Shown here in pieces: positions 20,793-31,044 of a stretch of 64,000 bases of DNA. Source of the stretch: an uncultured Mucilaginibacter sp. (GTDB lineage Bacteria > Bacteroidota > Bacteroidia > Sphingobacteriales > Sphingobacteriaceae). Position 1 is the first letter of the stretch. Each line of letters opens with the position of its first letter. Location of the stretch: positions 20,580 to 84,579 of the forward strand of contig CAIPFE010000016.1 in NCBI GenBank assembly GCA_903864275.1. Reading direction: 5' to 3'. Made by a program: the position numbers and the translations under genes. The notes beneath the pieces are model-generated. The model was given only the letters and a program-made list of their open reading frames with translations, made no database searches and was not told the origin of the DNA.

Positions 20793-21266
20793 ACTTCCGC
20801 CCCACTTTCCAAACAATCGCTCAATTGCCCCCACCCGGTAATCAAAAATTTCAATTACCTGTTTTCCTACAAAAATAGCATTGGCAAGGCGGCCTATTGG
20901 CCCGTACGGGATGGCGTAATCCAGGATATCAGTCATTAACACCCCTCCTTCTATAGCCTTAAAATGATGCTGATGGTGCCATAGTGCATACGGGCCAAAA
21001 CGCTGCTCATCAACAAAATATTCGCCTTCTTTTACGTGGGTGATCTCGGTCATCCAGTTCATTTTGATACCCAAAAAAGGAGATATGATGTAAGTGATGA
21101 TCATCCCGGCATACATTTTTGTTGCGGGGTTATGATCTGAAGTTACCACAAACTGCATTCCTTCGGGTGTTATTTTTGAAAGATTAAGCGGCGACGAAAA
21201 AAAATCCCAGGCTTCTTCAAGGCTGATGGGGATGGCCTGCTCTTTTTTGAGATGGTATGTTTTCAC
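20790..21266 (-). CDS. SRPBCC family protein
   Basis: MKTYHLKKEQAIPISLEEAWDFFSSPLNLSKITPEGMQF. Confidence 0.9.
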   Translation of the reverse strand: MKTYHLKKEQAIPISLEEAWDFFSSPLNLSKITPEGMQFVVTSDHNPATKMYAGMIITYIISPFLGIKMNWMTEITHVKEGEYFVDEQRFGPYALWHHQHHFKAIEGGVLMTDILDYAIPYGPIGRLANAIFVGKQVIEIFDYRVGAIERLFGKWGGS

Positions 21267-21313
21267 AGGGTAAAGTACGGTAATATAGCGCCGGTAGTTT
21301 TAAAAATAAAATG

Positions 21314-21781
21314 CTAATCATCCAATCCCAGTCGCATCCACGTTAATATGCGCTTGAACCCGGTTTTTTCATAGGCTTTGATAGCTCCGATGTTCTCATC
21401 ATACACTTCGAGGCGCATTTCGGTGATATTGTGTTCCCTGCACCACTGTTTCAACCCGTCAATAATCATCTGATTTACCCCCATGCCCCTGAAGGCGGGT
21501 TTTACATACATAAAGCCCAGGTAAGCATGCTGCGGATGTTTCAAATAATTTTTGACATCTTCGATCCGGGCGTAACCGCTGCCGGCCAGTTCGCCATTGC
21601 ATTCAGCAACCAGTAATCGAACATCTTCCGCGCCGATCATCGCCTCAAGATCGTAATAATGTATCAAACCTTCTTTTAAAGTATTGTCAAATGGCCGTTC
21701 GGTTTTGATGATGCCCTGCTCAAATTCAAATAAGGTATCAAGGTCGCTGTGAACTGCCGTCCTGATGGTTATTTCATTCAT
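21314..21781 (-). CDS. GNAT family N-acetyltransferase
   Basis: YLGFMYVKPAFRGMGVNQMIIDGLKQWCREHNITEMRLEVYDENIGAIKAYEKTGF. Confidence 0.92.
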   Translation of the reverse strand: MNEITIRTAVHSDLDTLFEFEQGIIKTERPFDNTLKEGLIHYYDLEAMIGAEDVRLLVAECNGELAGSGYARIEDVKNYLKHPQHAYLGFMYVKPAFRGMGVNQMIIDGLKQWCREHNITEMRLEVYDENIGAIKAYEKTGFKRILTWMRLGLDD

Positions 21782-21930
21782 AGATTACATTTTAGGAGGG
21801 GCTTAAAATAGGGAAATTTTGAGAGGATAAGTATTTAACCGGCTATATTTCCGGGAAAAAAGGGGAGAGGAGATTAACCGGAAAGGACATAACCGATTCC
21901 GCCCGATGTTTTTTAAAACATCAGTCTAAA

Positions 21931-22404
21931 TTACTGCACTATCTTATTGGCGCAGTAAGAACTTGCAAAGGCTTCGGGTTTTGCCTTAAATACAAATCCC
22001 ATGCTTAAAATATAACCCATGGCTTCGTGCAAAGCCTGGTTCGATTTAAACATTGGGTTGGTATTAATGTCGGCATGCACTTCAAGGTCAACATCATACA
22101 GGTCAAGCAGGTCGCAAAGTTTGTAGGCGATGTCGATAGATTTTTGAACTTCGTTAAGCATACGCTCCTTAATACTCATCTTTTGCGAGCTGCGCTCCTG
22201 GTGGATAAACATAAACCCGCCGCGTGCCTCGCGCAGAAAAACGATCACCGTTGCAAAATCAGTCACATTGCCCTTTACCTGCGAATCCGTTCCGATACAA
22301 ACTTTAAGCTTGTTGCCCAGCGCAGTTTCCCTTTCAATGGCCCTTTCAACTTCTTCAATAATTGGCGATTGAATGATCTCGCCGCTAAATTTTCTCCAGA
22401 TCAT
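21931..22404 (-). CDS. Ribonuclease H-like YkuK family protein
   Basis: VCIGTDSQVKGNVTDFATVIVFLREARGGFMFIHQE ... DLEVHADINTNPMFKSNQALHEAMGYI. Confidence 0.85.
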   Translation of the reverse strand: MIWRKFSGEIIQSPIIEEVERAIERETALGNKLKVCIGTDSQVKGNVTDFATVIVFLREARGGFMFIHQERSSQKMSIKERMLNEVQKSIDIAYKLCDLLDLYDVDLEVHADINTNPMFKSNQALHEAMGYILSMGFVFKAKPEAFASSYCANKIVQ

Positions 22405-22502
22405 AAATTTATTTTTAAGGTTAAATTTAAGCCGACCATTTTACAGGTCTATAAAAGTAAGCGATTAACCGGCGTATAAACGTAAATATAGTATGATTTA
22501 TT

Positions 22503-22528
22503 TGTTAACATTGAGTTGAATGTTAACA
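22503..22528. promoter_or_regulatory. Operator-like dyad TGTTAACATT-GAGTTG-AATGTTAACA
   Basis: Perfect 10-bp arms between divergent genes. Confidence 0.5.
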
Positions 22529-22626
22529 GGTTAGTAAAATCGTACTACGTCAGCTCTCTTTGTAAATTATGATCAATAAATTTTAATTAAAAATAATATG
22601 CGATATTGACAAAAAGCTTGTCGTAA

Positions 22627-24054
22627 GTGAATACTATGAATATAAGGTTTAGCTATAAAATCAAGTTTGTTTGTCTTGTGATCCTTACTTTAATGTCGTA
22701 CAGGCTCTTAGGGCAAGATAGTGCCAGGATTGTAAATGATATTACCCAACTCAATCCGATTAAAGTCAATGCTATAATTCGTCCAACAACAACCGAAGAA
22801 ATAGTTAATGCTGTCAAATCAAATCCCGGTCCTATCTCAATTGGTGGCGGCAGATATAGCATGGGCGGACAAACCGCTACCGAAAATGCCCTGCAAATAG
22901 ATATGCGGGCTTTTAACCGGGTCTTATTTTTTTCAAAAAAAGATAAAGAGATTACGGTACAAACCGGGATAACGTGGCGAAAATTGCAGGAATACATTGA
23001 TACGGCCAATTTAGCTGTAAAGATCATGCAATCATATTCGAACTTTACGGTTGGGGGTGCTTTGAGTGTAAATGCTCATGGACGGTACGTTGGACAAGGC
23101 CCGATTATTTTATCTGTAAAAAGAATAAAAGTTGTTTTAGCTAACGGCGATGTTGTTGAAGCAAGTCCTTTTGAAAATAGCAATCTTTTTTATGGGGCGA
23201 TTGGAGGATATGGGGGCCTTGGCGTTATTACAGAAGCAACGCTGTTTTTGACTGATAACTGTAAGGTTGAAAGATTAGATACTTTAATGCAAACGGATGA
23301 ATACAAGCAGTATTTCTTTGAAAAGATCCGAAATGATTCGCTCATAATATTTCATAATGCCGATATGTATCCCAACAGGTACAATAAAATACGAGCGGTT
23401 TCTTATAGGGTCACCCGAAAAGCATTGACTGTTCCATACAGGATTAAGCCGCTTCAGAAAAGTTATAGTTTTAACCGGTTTATGTACAGTATTATTTCAG
23501 AATCGCCGTCAGGGAAATGGATTCGGGAACATATCGTCGATCCAATTATTTATGCAGGAAAAACTGTTGAGTGGAGAAATTATGAGGCTGGATCAAATGT
23601 TGAAGAACTGGAACCGAAGTCCAGGAAAAGATCTACTTATGTGCTTGAAGAATATTTTGTACCGGTTGACAGTTTTAAGAGTTTTTACCCGTCCATGGTA
23701 ACAATATTAAAGAAGAACAAAGTAAATGTGATCAATATTTCTATCCGAAGTGCAAAGCAGGATCCTGGGTCTTTACTTGCATGGGCAAGAACGGCAGAGT
23801 TTTCATTTGTAATTTATTACAAACAGGGAACTAGAGCGGTGGATAAAGAAAAAGTTAAAAATTGGACAAGACAGTTGATTGATGAAGTGATAAAAAATAA
23901 TGGAGCTTATTACTTACCTTATCAAATACACGCCACTCCGGATCAGTTCGCAAGAGCATATCCAAACGCACCGAAATTCTTTCAACTTAAAAAACAACTT
24001 GATCCAACAAATAAATTCAGAAATAAACTTTGGGATGCTTATTATAAACAATAG
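22627..24054 (+). CDS. FAD-binding oxidoreductase, D-arabinono-1,4-lactone oxidase-like
   Basis: PTTTEEIVNAVKSNPGPISIGGGRYSMGGQ ... C-terminal DPTNKFRNKLWDAYY. Confidence 0.88.
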   Translation: MNTMNIRFSYKIKFVCLVILTLMSYRLLGQDSARIVNDITQLNPIKVNAIIRPTTTEEIVNAVKSNPGPISIGGGRYSMGGQTATENALQIDMRAFNRVLFFSKKDKEITVQTGITWRKLQEYIDTANLAVKIMQSYSNFTVGGALSVNAHGRYVGQGPIILSVKRIKVVLANGDVVEASPFENSNLFYGAIGGYGGLGVITEATLFLTDNCKVERLDTLMQTDEYKQYFFEKIRNDSLIIFHNADMYPNRYNKIRAVSYRVTRKALTVPYRIKPLQKSYSFNRFMYSIISESPSGKWIREHIVDPIIYAGKTVEWRNYEAGSNVEELEPKSRKRSTYVLEEYFVPVDSFKSFYPSMVTILKKNKVNVINISIRSAKQDPGSLLAWARTAEFSFVIYYKQGTRAVDKEKVKNWTRQLIDEVIKNNGAYYLPYQIHATPDQFARAYPNAPKFFQLKKQLDPTNKFRNKLWDAYYKQ

Positions 24055-24167
24055 GAGCGAGTCAAATCAAATTTGCTAATTACAAACAACACAACCAACC
24101 CATTCTTTTCATTACTAATTTATTATTGCCCCGTTTATGCCCTATATTTATCAAAATTAAAATCACA

Positions 24168-26213
24168 ATGAAATCATCAAATTGGCTATGGCTTACTGTT
24201 TTGGCCGTAACAGTGGCCGCCTGCAACAACAAATCAAAAGAATCTTCTGAAGCTCCGGAACGGACAGTATTTTTCGATAAAAGCGCGATGGACACCACCG
24301 TTAAGCCCGGTGATAACTTTTTTATGTACGCAAATGGCGCCTGGGTAAAAAAGACTAAAATACCTGCGTCGGAAACCGGCTGGGGCTCAGCCTATGTTTT
24401 GCGCGATAAAAATGAGGCAAATATCCATCATATATTGGATTATGCGGCTGCACATGATGATACCACAGCAAGTATTAATCAAAAGGTGGGAGATATGTTT
24501 AAAAGCGGGATGGATACCGCCGCTATTGAAAAATTGGGCTATGATCCTGTTAAACCGCAGCTGGTAAAAATTGCTGCGGTAAAGGATTACAAGGAACTGG
24601 TAAAACTGGCTGCCGATGGTTTTAAAACCGGCGACGGGTTCCTGTTCGGGTTTTATATTTCGCCGGATGACAGGATCAGTATGAAAAACGCCGCCCATTT
24701 TGACCAAACTGGTTTAAACTTACCCAATCGCGATTATTATTTTAAAACAGACTCGGCATCTAAAAAAATATTGGACGCCTATGTTAAATACATTGCAAAG
24801 CTGTTCACCTTAACCGGGGTTGACGCCGCAACCGCCGCCACAAAAGCGGCAGGTATTTTAAAGCTGGAGACAGCCATCGCAAAATCGCACCTGACGCCTG
24901 TTCAGCTTCGCGACCCGGTTAAGAACTATAACAAATTTACAGCCGGCGATTTTCAAAAACAAATGCCGGATATTGATCTTTCCGACGCCTTTAAGCGAAT
25001 GGACTTAAGAACAGATACCGTTTTGGTGGGGCAGCCTGCCTATTACAAGGCGCTTGATGGTCTGCTGAAATCGCAGTCGATTGATGTTTGGAAGGACAAA
25101 GCGACCTTTGAGGCCCTGAGCGGGGCATCAACTTACCTTAGCAAAGCTTTCAGGGATGCTCATTTTGATTTCTTTGGAAAAATACTGAATGGCCAGAAAC
25201 AGCAAAGGGACCGCTGGAAATTATTGTCGGAAGATATTGATAACGGCCTTGGAGAGCTTTTGGGTCAGCTATATGTTCAAAAATATTTTCCGCCGGATGC
25301 AAAAAAACGGATGCTCGACCTGGTGAATAACCTGCAAGCTGTTTACAAGCAACGGATAGAGAAACTGGATTGGATGAGCCCTGAAACGAAGAAACGCGCG
25401 CTCGAAAAACTGGCGGCTTTTACTAAAAAGATAGGATACCCGGATAAGTGGAAAAAATATGACGATGTGCAGATCAGCAAGGGTGCCTATTACCAAAATG
25501 AACAGTCGATTGCCGCGCACAATTACCGGGAGATGATCAATAAAATGGGCAAACCGGTTGACCGTTCGGAATGGGGCATGACGCCGCCGACAATTGATGC
25601 ATATAATAATCCGCTGTTTAACGAGATCGTTTTCCCGGCGGGCATCCTGCAGTTCCCGTTTTTTGATAAGGATGCGGACGATGCTATTAATTACGGTGCG
25701 ATAGGGGTGGTAATCGGTCATGAAATGACCCACGGATTTGACGATGAGGGCCGCCAGTATGATAAAGATGGCAACCTGAAAGATTGGTGGACCAAGGAAG
25801 ATGCCGCCAAGTTTAAGGCGAGGGTTAAAGTGTTGATTGACCAGTACAGCCAGTTCACCGTTTTGGGCAACCTGCATGTTAATGGAGAGCTTACCCAGGG
25901 TGAGAACCTTGCCGATGTTGGCGGAGCTATGATAGCCTACCAGGCCTTTAAAAATACGCCGGAAGGAAAAAGCGACACCAAAATAGACGGCTTTACACCT
26001 GATCAGCGTTTCTTCTTGTCCTTAACAACTGTATGGCAAAGTAAAATACGTGATGAAGCCGCAAGGATGCGTATCAACGTCGATCCACATTCGCCGCCGA
26101 TGTACCGGGTCAACGGCCCATTCTCTAATATGCCGGAGTTTTATAAAGCATTTAATGTAAAACCAGGCGATAAAATGTACCGCGACGAAAAGGATAGGGT
26201 GAAGGTTTGGTAG
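24168..26213 (+). CDS. M13 family metallopeptidase (neprilysin-like), lipoprotein
   Basis: VVIGHEMTHGFDDEGRQYD zinc motif; GENLADVGG; lipobox VTVAAC; start at ATG 24168 rather than TTG 24126. Confidence 0.94.
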   Translation: MKSSNWLWLTVLAVTVAACNNKSKESSEAPERTVFFDKSAMDTTVKPGDNFFMYANGAWVKKTKIPASETGWGSAYVLRDKNEANIHHILDYAAAHDDTTASINQKVGDMFKSGMDTAAIEKLGYDPVKPQLVKIAAVKDYKELVKLAADGFKTGDGFLFGFYISPDDRISMKNAAHFDQTGLNLPNRDYYFKTDSASKKILDAYVKYIAKLFTLTGVDAATAATKAAGILKLETAIAKSHLTPVQLRDPVKNYNKFTAGDFQKQMPDIDLSDAFKRMDLRTDTVLVGQPAYYKALDGLLKSQSIDVWKDKATFEALSGASTYLSKAFRDAHFDFFGKILNGQKQQRDRWKLLSEDIDNGLGELLGQLYVQKYFPPDAKKRMLDLVNNLQAVYKQRIEKLDWMSPETKKRALEKLAAFTKKIGYPDKWKKYDDVQISKGAYYQNEQSIAAHNYREMINKMGKPVDRSEWGMTPPTIDAYNNPLFNEIVFPAGILQFPFFDKDADDAINYGAIGVVIGHEMTHGFDDEGRQYDKDGNLKDWWTKEDAAKFKARVKVLIDQYSQFTVLGNLHVNGELTQGENLADVGGAMIAYQAFKNTPEGKSDTKIDGFTPDQRFFLSLTTVWQSKIRDEAARMRINVDPHSPPMYRVNGPFSNMPEFYKAFNVKPGDKMYRDEKDRVKVW

Positions 26214-26256
26214 AGGAAGAATTCTTCAAATTTTCAAAACTAAAATCAGCTTTATC

Positions 26257-26817
26257 ATGAAAAGACGATCATTCATTATTTCTTCTGTCGCAGCCGGATT
26301 GATGCCTGCTTTACCAGCTATTGCAAAACGAAACGGGAGGCAGGCCATTGGCAGTAAAGGCGTGTTTGTTGCCAATGGTAAGGACCGTTTTAATGGCGAA
26401 AAACATTTCGGGGGGGCGTCGCCAAACGACCTTAAGGTTTCCACAAGTGATACCGACGGTGGGTTTTGCGCGTTTGAATCCATCGGAAACGCTAAAATGG
26501 GTCCGCCGTTACATATTCATCACGAACAAGATGAGCTTTTTATGGTGAAGGAAGGCGAATTCACCATCCAGGTGGGTAGCGATACGTTTAAACTAAAACC
26601 AGGCGACACGTTATTGGCGCCGCGAAAGGTGCCCCATGCGTTTGTACAAACAAGCGAAGGCACTTCAAAATTGATGGTGTTGTTTCAGCCGGCCGGTAAA
26701 ATGGAAGAGTTTTTTATTGCAATGGGGGAAATTAAAGGACCGCCCGATAGGGCAGTGTTCCAAAAACTATTCCAGGACCACGGGATGGAGATTGTTGGGC
26801 CGCCACTACAAGGCTAA
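26257..26817 (+). CDS. Cupin domain-containing protein with twin-Arg-like signal
   Basis: MKRRSFIISSVAAGLMPALPA; PPLHIHHEQDELFMVKEGEFTIQVG...LKPGDTLLAPRKVPHAF. Confidence 0.9.
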   Translation: MKRRSFIISSVAAGLMPALPAIAKRNGRQAIGSKGVFVANGKDRFNGEKHFGGASPNDLKVSTSDTDGGFCAFESIGNAKMGPPLHIHHEQDELFMVKEGEFTIQVGSDTFKLKPGDTLLAPRKVPHAFVQTSEGTSKLMVLFQPAGKMEEFFIAMGEIKGPPDRAVFQKLFQDHGMEIVGPPLQG

Positions 26818-26850
26818 AGGGCTACCAATGTCATTTGATGACCTCCAAAT

Positions 26851-26880
26851 AAAAAAAGCCCGGGAAATTTTCCGCGGGCC
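26851..26880 (-). terminator. Rho-independent terminator downstream of sdhB
   Basis: Minus strand GCCCGCGGAAAATTTCCCGGGC then TTTTTTT. Confidence 0.75.
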
Positions 26881-26909
26881 TTTACTGATAGATTAAACAA
26901 TGTGATATT

Positions 26910-27686
26910 TTATTCGCCTGAAGCATGTTCATGCACGTGTTCTTCACGGAACAGTTTGGCGCTGAAGTAGTCGTTGTTCATGCGGCTGATGTTGGTCATT
27001 TTTATTTCTTTGGGGCATTCGGCCTCGCAGGCGCCGGTATTGGTGCAGTTGCCAAAGCCTTCGGCGTCCATTTGGGCAACCATAGCCTGCACCCTGCTGT
27101 AACGCTCGGGCTGGCCCTGGGGCAGCATACCCAGCTGGGTTACCTTTGCCGATACAAACAACATCGCCGAAGCGTTTTTACAGGCCGCCACACAAGCACC
27201 GCAGCCAATGCAGGTTGCGGAGTTGAAAGCCTCATCAGCGATAACTTTCGGGATAGGTATGGTATTGGCGTCAATAGTAACGCCGCTGTTTACCGAAACA
27301 AAGCCGCCAGCCTGCTGTATCCTGTCGAATGAGGAACGGTCAACCGCCAAATCCTTTATAACGGGGAATGCAGCCGCGCGCCATGGCTCAATCACGATGA
27401 TTTCGCCATCATGAAATGTACGCATGTGCAGCTGGCAGGTAGTGATAGCCGCCTTAGGCCCGTGCGGGTGCCCGTTGATGTATAGGGAGCACATCCCGCA
27501 AATACCTTCGCGGCAGTCGTGATCAAAATGTATAGGTTCCCCGCCGGTATGTATCAGGCCCTCATTCACCACATCCAGCATTTCGAGGAAGGACATATCC
27601 GGTGAAATGCCTTCGGCCTTATAGGTTACGAATGCGCCTTTGGTATCAGCATTTTTTTGCCGCCATACTTTCAGTGTTAAGTTCAT
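26910..27686 (-). CDS. sdhB: Succinate dehydrogenase/fumarate reductase iron-sulfur subunit
   Basis: [54 protein letters not shown]. Confidence 0.96.
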   Translation of the reverse strand: MNLTLKVWRQKNADTKGAFVTYKAEGISPDMSFLEMLDVVNEGLIHTGGEPIHFDHDCREGICGMCSLYINGHPHGPKAAITTCQLHMRTFHDGEIIVIEPWRAAAFPVIKDLAVDRSSFDRIQQAGGFVSVNSGVTIDANTIPIPKVIADEAFNSATCIGCGACVAACKNASAMLFVSAKVTQLGMLPQGQPERYSRVQAMVAQMDAEGFGNCTNTGACEAECPKEIKMTNISRMNNDYFSAKLFREEHVHEHASGE

Positions 27687-27696
27687 GTTTTTTTAG

Positions 27697-27850
27697 ATTT
27701 GAGATGTGAGATATGAGATGTGAGACTAAAAAGATCTTCACAACTCATACCTCACATCTATTTAAATTTTATTTTTTCCGAGGTCTTAAACGTGAGATTT
27801 TAGACCTTACAATCCCTCGTCCCATCTCATATCTCATATCTCACATCTAC
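27697..27850. repeat. Heptad repeat arrays (TGAGATR)n in inverted arrangement
   Basis: TTTGAGA TGTGAGA TATGAGA TGTGAGA on left; TCTCATA TCTCATA TCTCACA TCTA on right. Confidence 0.9.
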
Positions 27851-28200
27851 TCCTTCAATTTCTTCTGAAAAGCATAATTCATCTTTTGCAATTCATCTAT
27901 CTGCTGTAAAAGACCATCCAACAAGTCATTATCTAATAAACTTAATCTGTTTGATATTACCAACTGAGTTTGTAATTCGTACGAGGAACCATTTGCGATT
28001 CCTAAAAAATTACAAAATTCCTTGGGTGAATTTCGGCCTGCACCTTCAGCAATATTTGACGGGATAGAAACTGCCGATCTTCTGGCCTGGCTTGTTAAGC
28101 CGTACCTCTCTTCAGACGGAAAACTTGCCGTAGCTTTATAAACATTAACTGTTAAATCGATCGCTTTGTTCCAGATTTTCAGTTCCTTTAGATTGTGCAT
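27847..28200 (-). CDS. Four helix bundle protein (S23/IVP ribosomal-like)
   Basis: MHNLKELKIWNKAIDLTVNVYKATASFPSEERYGLTSQARRSAVSIPSNIAEGAGRNS. Confidence 0.93.
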   Translation of the reverse strand: MHNLKELKIWNKAIDLTVNVYKATASFPSEERYGLTSQARRSAVSIPSNIAEGAGRNSPKEFCNFLGIANGSSYELQTQLVISNRLSLLDNDLLDGLLQQIDELQKMNYAFQKKLKE

Positions 28201-28343
28201 GCTATTTGAGATTTTAGATGTGAGATATGAGAAGTGAGACTTGCAAAGTCTTACAGCTTATCTTTATCTTATTAACACCTAATTTATTAATTTCTTATTT
28301 ACAACATTAAGCTTAAACCACAATTTGAGATTTTGAACCACCT

Positions 28344-28434
28344 CATATCTAATATCTAATATCTAATATCTCACATCTCATATCTCATATCTCAAATCTC
28401 AAATCTCATATCTCACATCTCACATCTCACATCT
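28344..28434. repeat. Thirteen-unit heptad array (C/A)ANATCT; minus strand TGAGATN
   Basis: CATATCT AATATCT AATATCT AATATCT CACATCT CATATCT CATATCT CAAATCT CAAATCT CATATCT CACATCT CACATCT CACATCT. Confidence 0.95.
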
Positions 28435-29008
28435 TCTTCTCCCCAAACCCTTCACAATACGTATTTGTGTTTTCTATTAAGAAGCCGGCTTCCAAATCAA
28501 TATCGTTTTTACTTTCTTTACTACCCCAGTGAAATATTTTTTCGAAAAATGGCAGCCATTTACTATTTTCAATCCCTTTATAAAAATATACTTCGTGCTC
28601 TTTTTCTTTTAAGCTCATTTCGTATAAAATTTCATCGTGCGCGGTAATGTTCATGGCGTTAAAATGCCTTTTCATCCTGATATACTCGCACACATTGCCG
28701 CTTTCCAAATTTCCGGCAAAGTAAAACGGCATAAACCAACCAATTACATAACAACTTGCGCTGATATTTTTACCGATAATATGGTATTTCAGCACGTACC
28801 ATTTTGAAACCGGCACCTGGTACAAGTTCATCAGCTTTAAAACTTCCGCCCTGTGGTTCCATTCGTCAATTTCAATTTGCCTGATAGCCTTCTTTTCTTC
28901 TACGTCTTTTACCGATCCTGCGTGGCCCTGGTAAGCAAAGGCCGCCGCTTTTTCGGCTGAATATGCTTGTTTTAATAAGTTCACCAATACCTTATCCTCA
29001 AGGAGCAT
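28427..29008 (-). CDS. Ferritin-like / COQ7-like di-iron protein
   Basis: Two EXXH motifs (EWNH, EKEH) plus EKAAAFAYQGHAG helix; MxxEDKxLVNLLKQAYSAEKAAAFAY. Confidence 0.7.
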   Translation of the reverse strand: MLLEDKVLVNLLKQAYSAEKAAAFAYQGHAGSVKDVEEKKAIRQIEIDEWNHRAEVLKLMNLYQVPVSKWYVLKYHIIGKNISASCYVIGWFMPFYFAGNLESGNVCEYIRMKRHFNAMNITAHDEILYEMSLKEKEHEVYFYKGIENSKWLPFFEKIFHWGSKESKNDIDLEAGFLIENTNTYCEGFGEKKM

Positions 29009-29018
29009 GTTTATCGTT

Positions 29019-30953
29019 TTACTTATAACTGCGTTGCGTCAGGTGCACAAACTCAAAATCCAGCATTTCTTTATTCAATACTTCCGGCTGATTATCTCCT
29101 TTGTACTCCCATGCGGCTACGAAAGCAAAATGTTCATCATCACGTAAAGCCTCGCCTTCCGGTGTTTGCGATTCGAGGCGGAAATGCCCGCCGCACGATT
29201 CTTTGCGCATCAGGGCATCATCAACCATTAGCTCACCCAGTTCAAGGAAGTCGGCTACGCGGCCGGCTTTTTCAAGGGCAGGGTTTACTTCTTCGTTTTC
29301 TCCAACCACGATAGCGTTTTTCCAGAAATCGGCGCGTAAAGCCTGTATCAGGCCTTTTGCCTTTGTCAGGCCTTCTTCAGTGCGGGCCATGCCGCAATAT
29401 TCCCACATAATATGGCCAAGATCGCGGTGGTATTCATTCACCGTTTTGGTGCCTTTGAGCGCTAAAAATTTATTGATCCGGGCAATAACATCCTGTTTTG
29501 TTTTTTCGAAAGCGGGATGACTTGCATCAACCGGTTTAGGGCCTATTTGTGCGAGGTAATCGCCTAGCGTATAAGGGATCACAAAGTAACCATCGGCCAG
29601 GCCCTGCATCAGCGCTGAAGCGCCCAGTCGGTTAGCGCCGTGATCGCTGAAGTTACATTCACCCAGCGCGTACAGGCCGGGTATGTTGGTGCTTAAATTA
29701 TAATCGACCCACAGGCCGCCCATCGTATAATGTACGGCCGGGTAAATGCGCATAGGTTGCTTGTAGGGGTCTTCGTCGGTAATTTGATAATACATATCAA
29801 ACAGGTTGCCGTATTTGGCGGATACTGCATCCTTCCCCAAACGATGTATCGCATCGGCAAAATCAAGGAACACGGCAAAACCCGAACTTCCTACGCCGCG
29901 CCCTTCATCAACCATCTCCTTGGCGTTGCGCGACGCCACATCACGTGGCACAAGGTTACCGAATGATGGATATTTTCTTTCCAGGAAATAGTCCCGGTCT
30001 TCCTCTTTCACCTGGTCGGCTTTGATCGCGCCTTTGCGCAATTGTTCGGCAACGGCTACCGTTTTTGGCGCCCAAACACGGCCATCATTACGTAACGACT
30101 CCGACATCAACGTGAGCTTAGATTGGTGGTCGCCCGTTACCGGGATGCAGGTTGGGTGAATTTGGGTATAGCAAGGGTTAGCAAAAAACGCGCCCCGCTT
30201 ATGGGCCCTCCAGGCTGCAGTCACGTTTGAACCTATGGCGTTTGTAGATAAATAAAATACATTGCCATAACCGCCGGTGCAAAGCAACACGGCGTGGCCG
30301 GTATGGGTTTCCACCTTGCCATTTATCAGGCTGCGGGTAACAATTCCCTTGGCCTGGCCGTCAATGGTCACCACATCCAGCATTTCGCTGCGGGTGTACA
30401 TTTTTACTTTTCCTAAATGGATTTGGCGATTCAAGGCCGAGTATGCGCCTAATAATAATTGCTGCCCGGTTTGTCCCCTCGCATAAAAAGTCCGTGATAC
30501 CTGTGCGCCGCCGAAGGAACGGTTATCCAGCAGGCCGCCATATTCGCGGGCAAAAGGTACGCCCTGCGCCACACACTGGTCGATGATGTTTACCGATACT
30601 TCGGCCATCCGGTACACGTTTCCTTCGCGGGAGCGGTAATCGCCGCCTTTTATCGTATCATAAAACAAACGGTAAATACTGTCGCCGTCATTCTGGTAAT
30701 TTTTGGCGGCATTGATCCCCCCCTGCGCTGCAATAGAGTGCGCACGGCGCGGACTATCCTGGAAACAAAATGCCTTCACATTATAGCCCAGTTCGGCCAG
30801 CGAAGCCGCGGCCGACGCCCCTGCCAGGCCGGTACCTACAACAATAACATCGTATTTACGCTTATTGGCAGGGTTAACCAGCTTTATGTTGAACTTATGC
30901 TTGCTCCATTTTTCGGCTAATGGACCGGGAGGGATTTTAGCGTCTAAAGTCAT
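29019..30953 (-). CDS. sdhA: Fumarate reductase/succinate dehydrogenase flavoprotein subunit
   Basis: [51 protein letters not shown]. Confidence 0.96.
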   Translation of the reverse strand: MTLDAKIPPGPLAEKWSKHKFNIKLVNPANKRKYDVIVVGTGLAGASAAASLAELGYNVKAFCFQDSPRRAHSIAAQGGINAAKNYQNDGDSIYRLFYDTIKGGDYRSREGNVYRMAEVSVNIIDQCVAQGVPFAREYGGLLDNRSFGGAQVSRTFYARGQTGQQLLLGAYSALNRQIHLGKVKMYTRSEMLDVVTIDGQAKGIVTRSLINGKVETHTGHAVLLCTGGYGNVFYLSTNAIGSNVTAAWRAHKRGAFFANPCYTQIHPTCIPVTGDHQSKLTLMSESLRNDGRVWAPKTVAVAEQLRKGAIKADQVKEEDRDYFLERKYPSFGNLVPRDVASRNAKEMVDEGRGVGSSGFAVFLDFADAIHRLGKDAVSAKYGNLFDMYYQITDEDPYKQPMRIYPAVHYTMGGLWVDYNLSTNIPGLYALGECNFSDHGANRLGASALMQGLADGYFVIPYTLGDYLAQIGPKPVDASHPAFEKTKQDVIARINKFLALKGTKTVNEYHRDLGHIMWEYCGMARTEEGLTKAKGLIQALRADFWKNAIVVGENEEVNPALEKAGRVADFLELGELMVDDALMRKESCGGHFRLESQTPEGEALRDDEHFAFVAAWEYKGDNQPEVLNKEMLDFEFVHLTQRSYK

Positions 30954-30975
30954 GTTTTTTAATTTACGATTTTAG

Positions 30976-31044
30976 ATTTACGAATTACGAATTCAGATTT
31001 TTGAATTTTTACAATTCGTAAATCTGAATTCGTAATTCGTAAAT
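30976..31044. repeat. 25-bp perfect inverted repeat with 19-nt loop between sdhC and sdhA
   Basis: ATTTACGAATTACGAATTCAGATTT ... AAATCTGAATTCGTAATTCGTAAAT. Confidence 0.95.

Noticed and set aside
25269-25877. 202-aa ORF antisense to the M13 peptidase
   Set aside because: Antisense shadow of a conserved CDS, no domain features.
28344-28434. CRISPR-like array
   Set aside because: Units are only 7 nt with no spacers and no cas genes nearby; it is a short-period tandem array.
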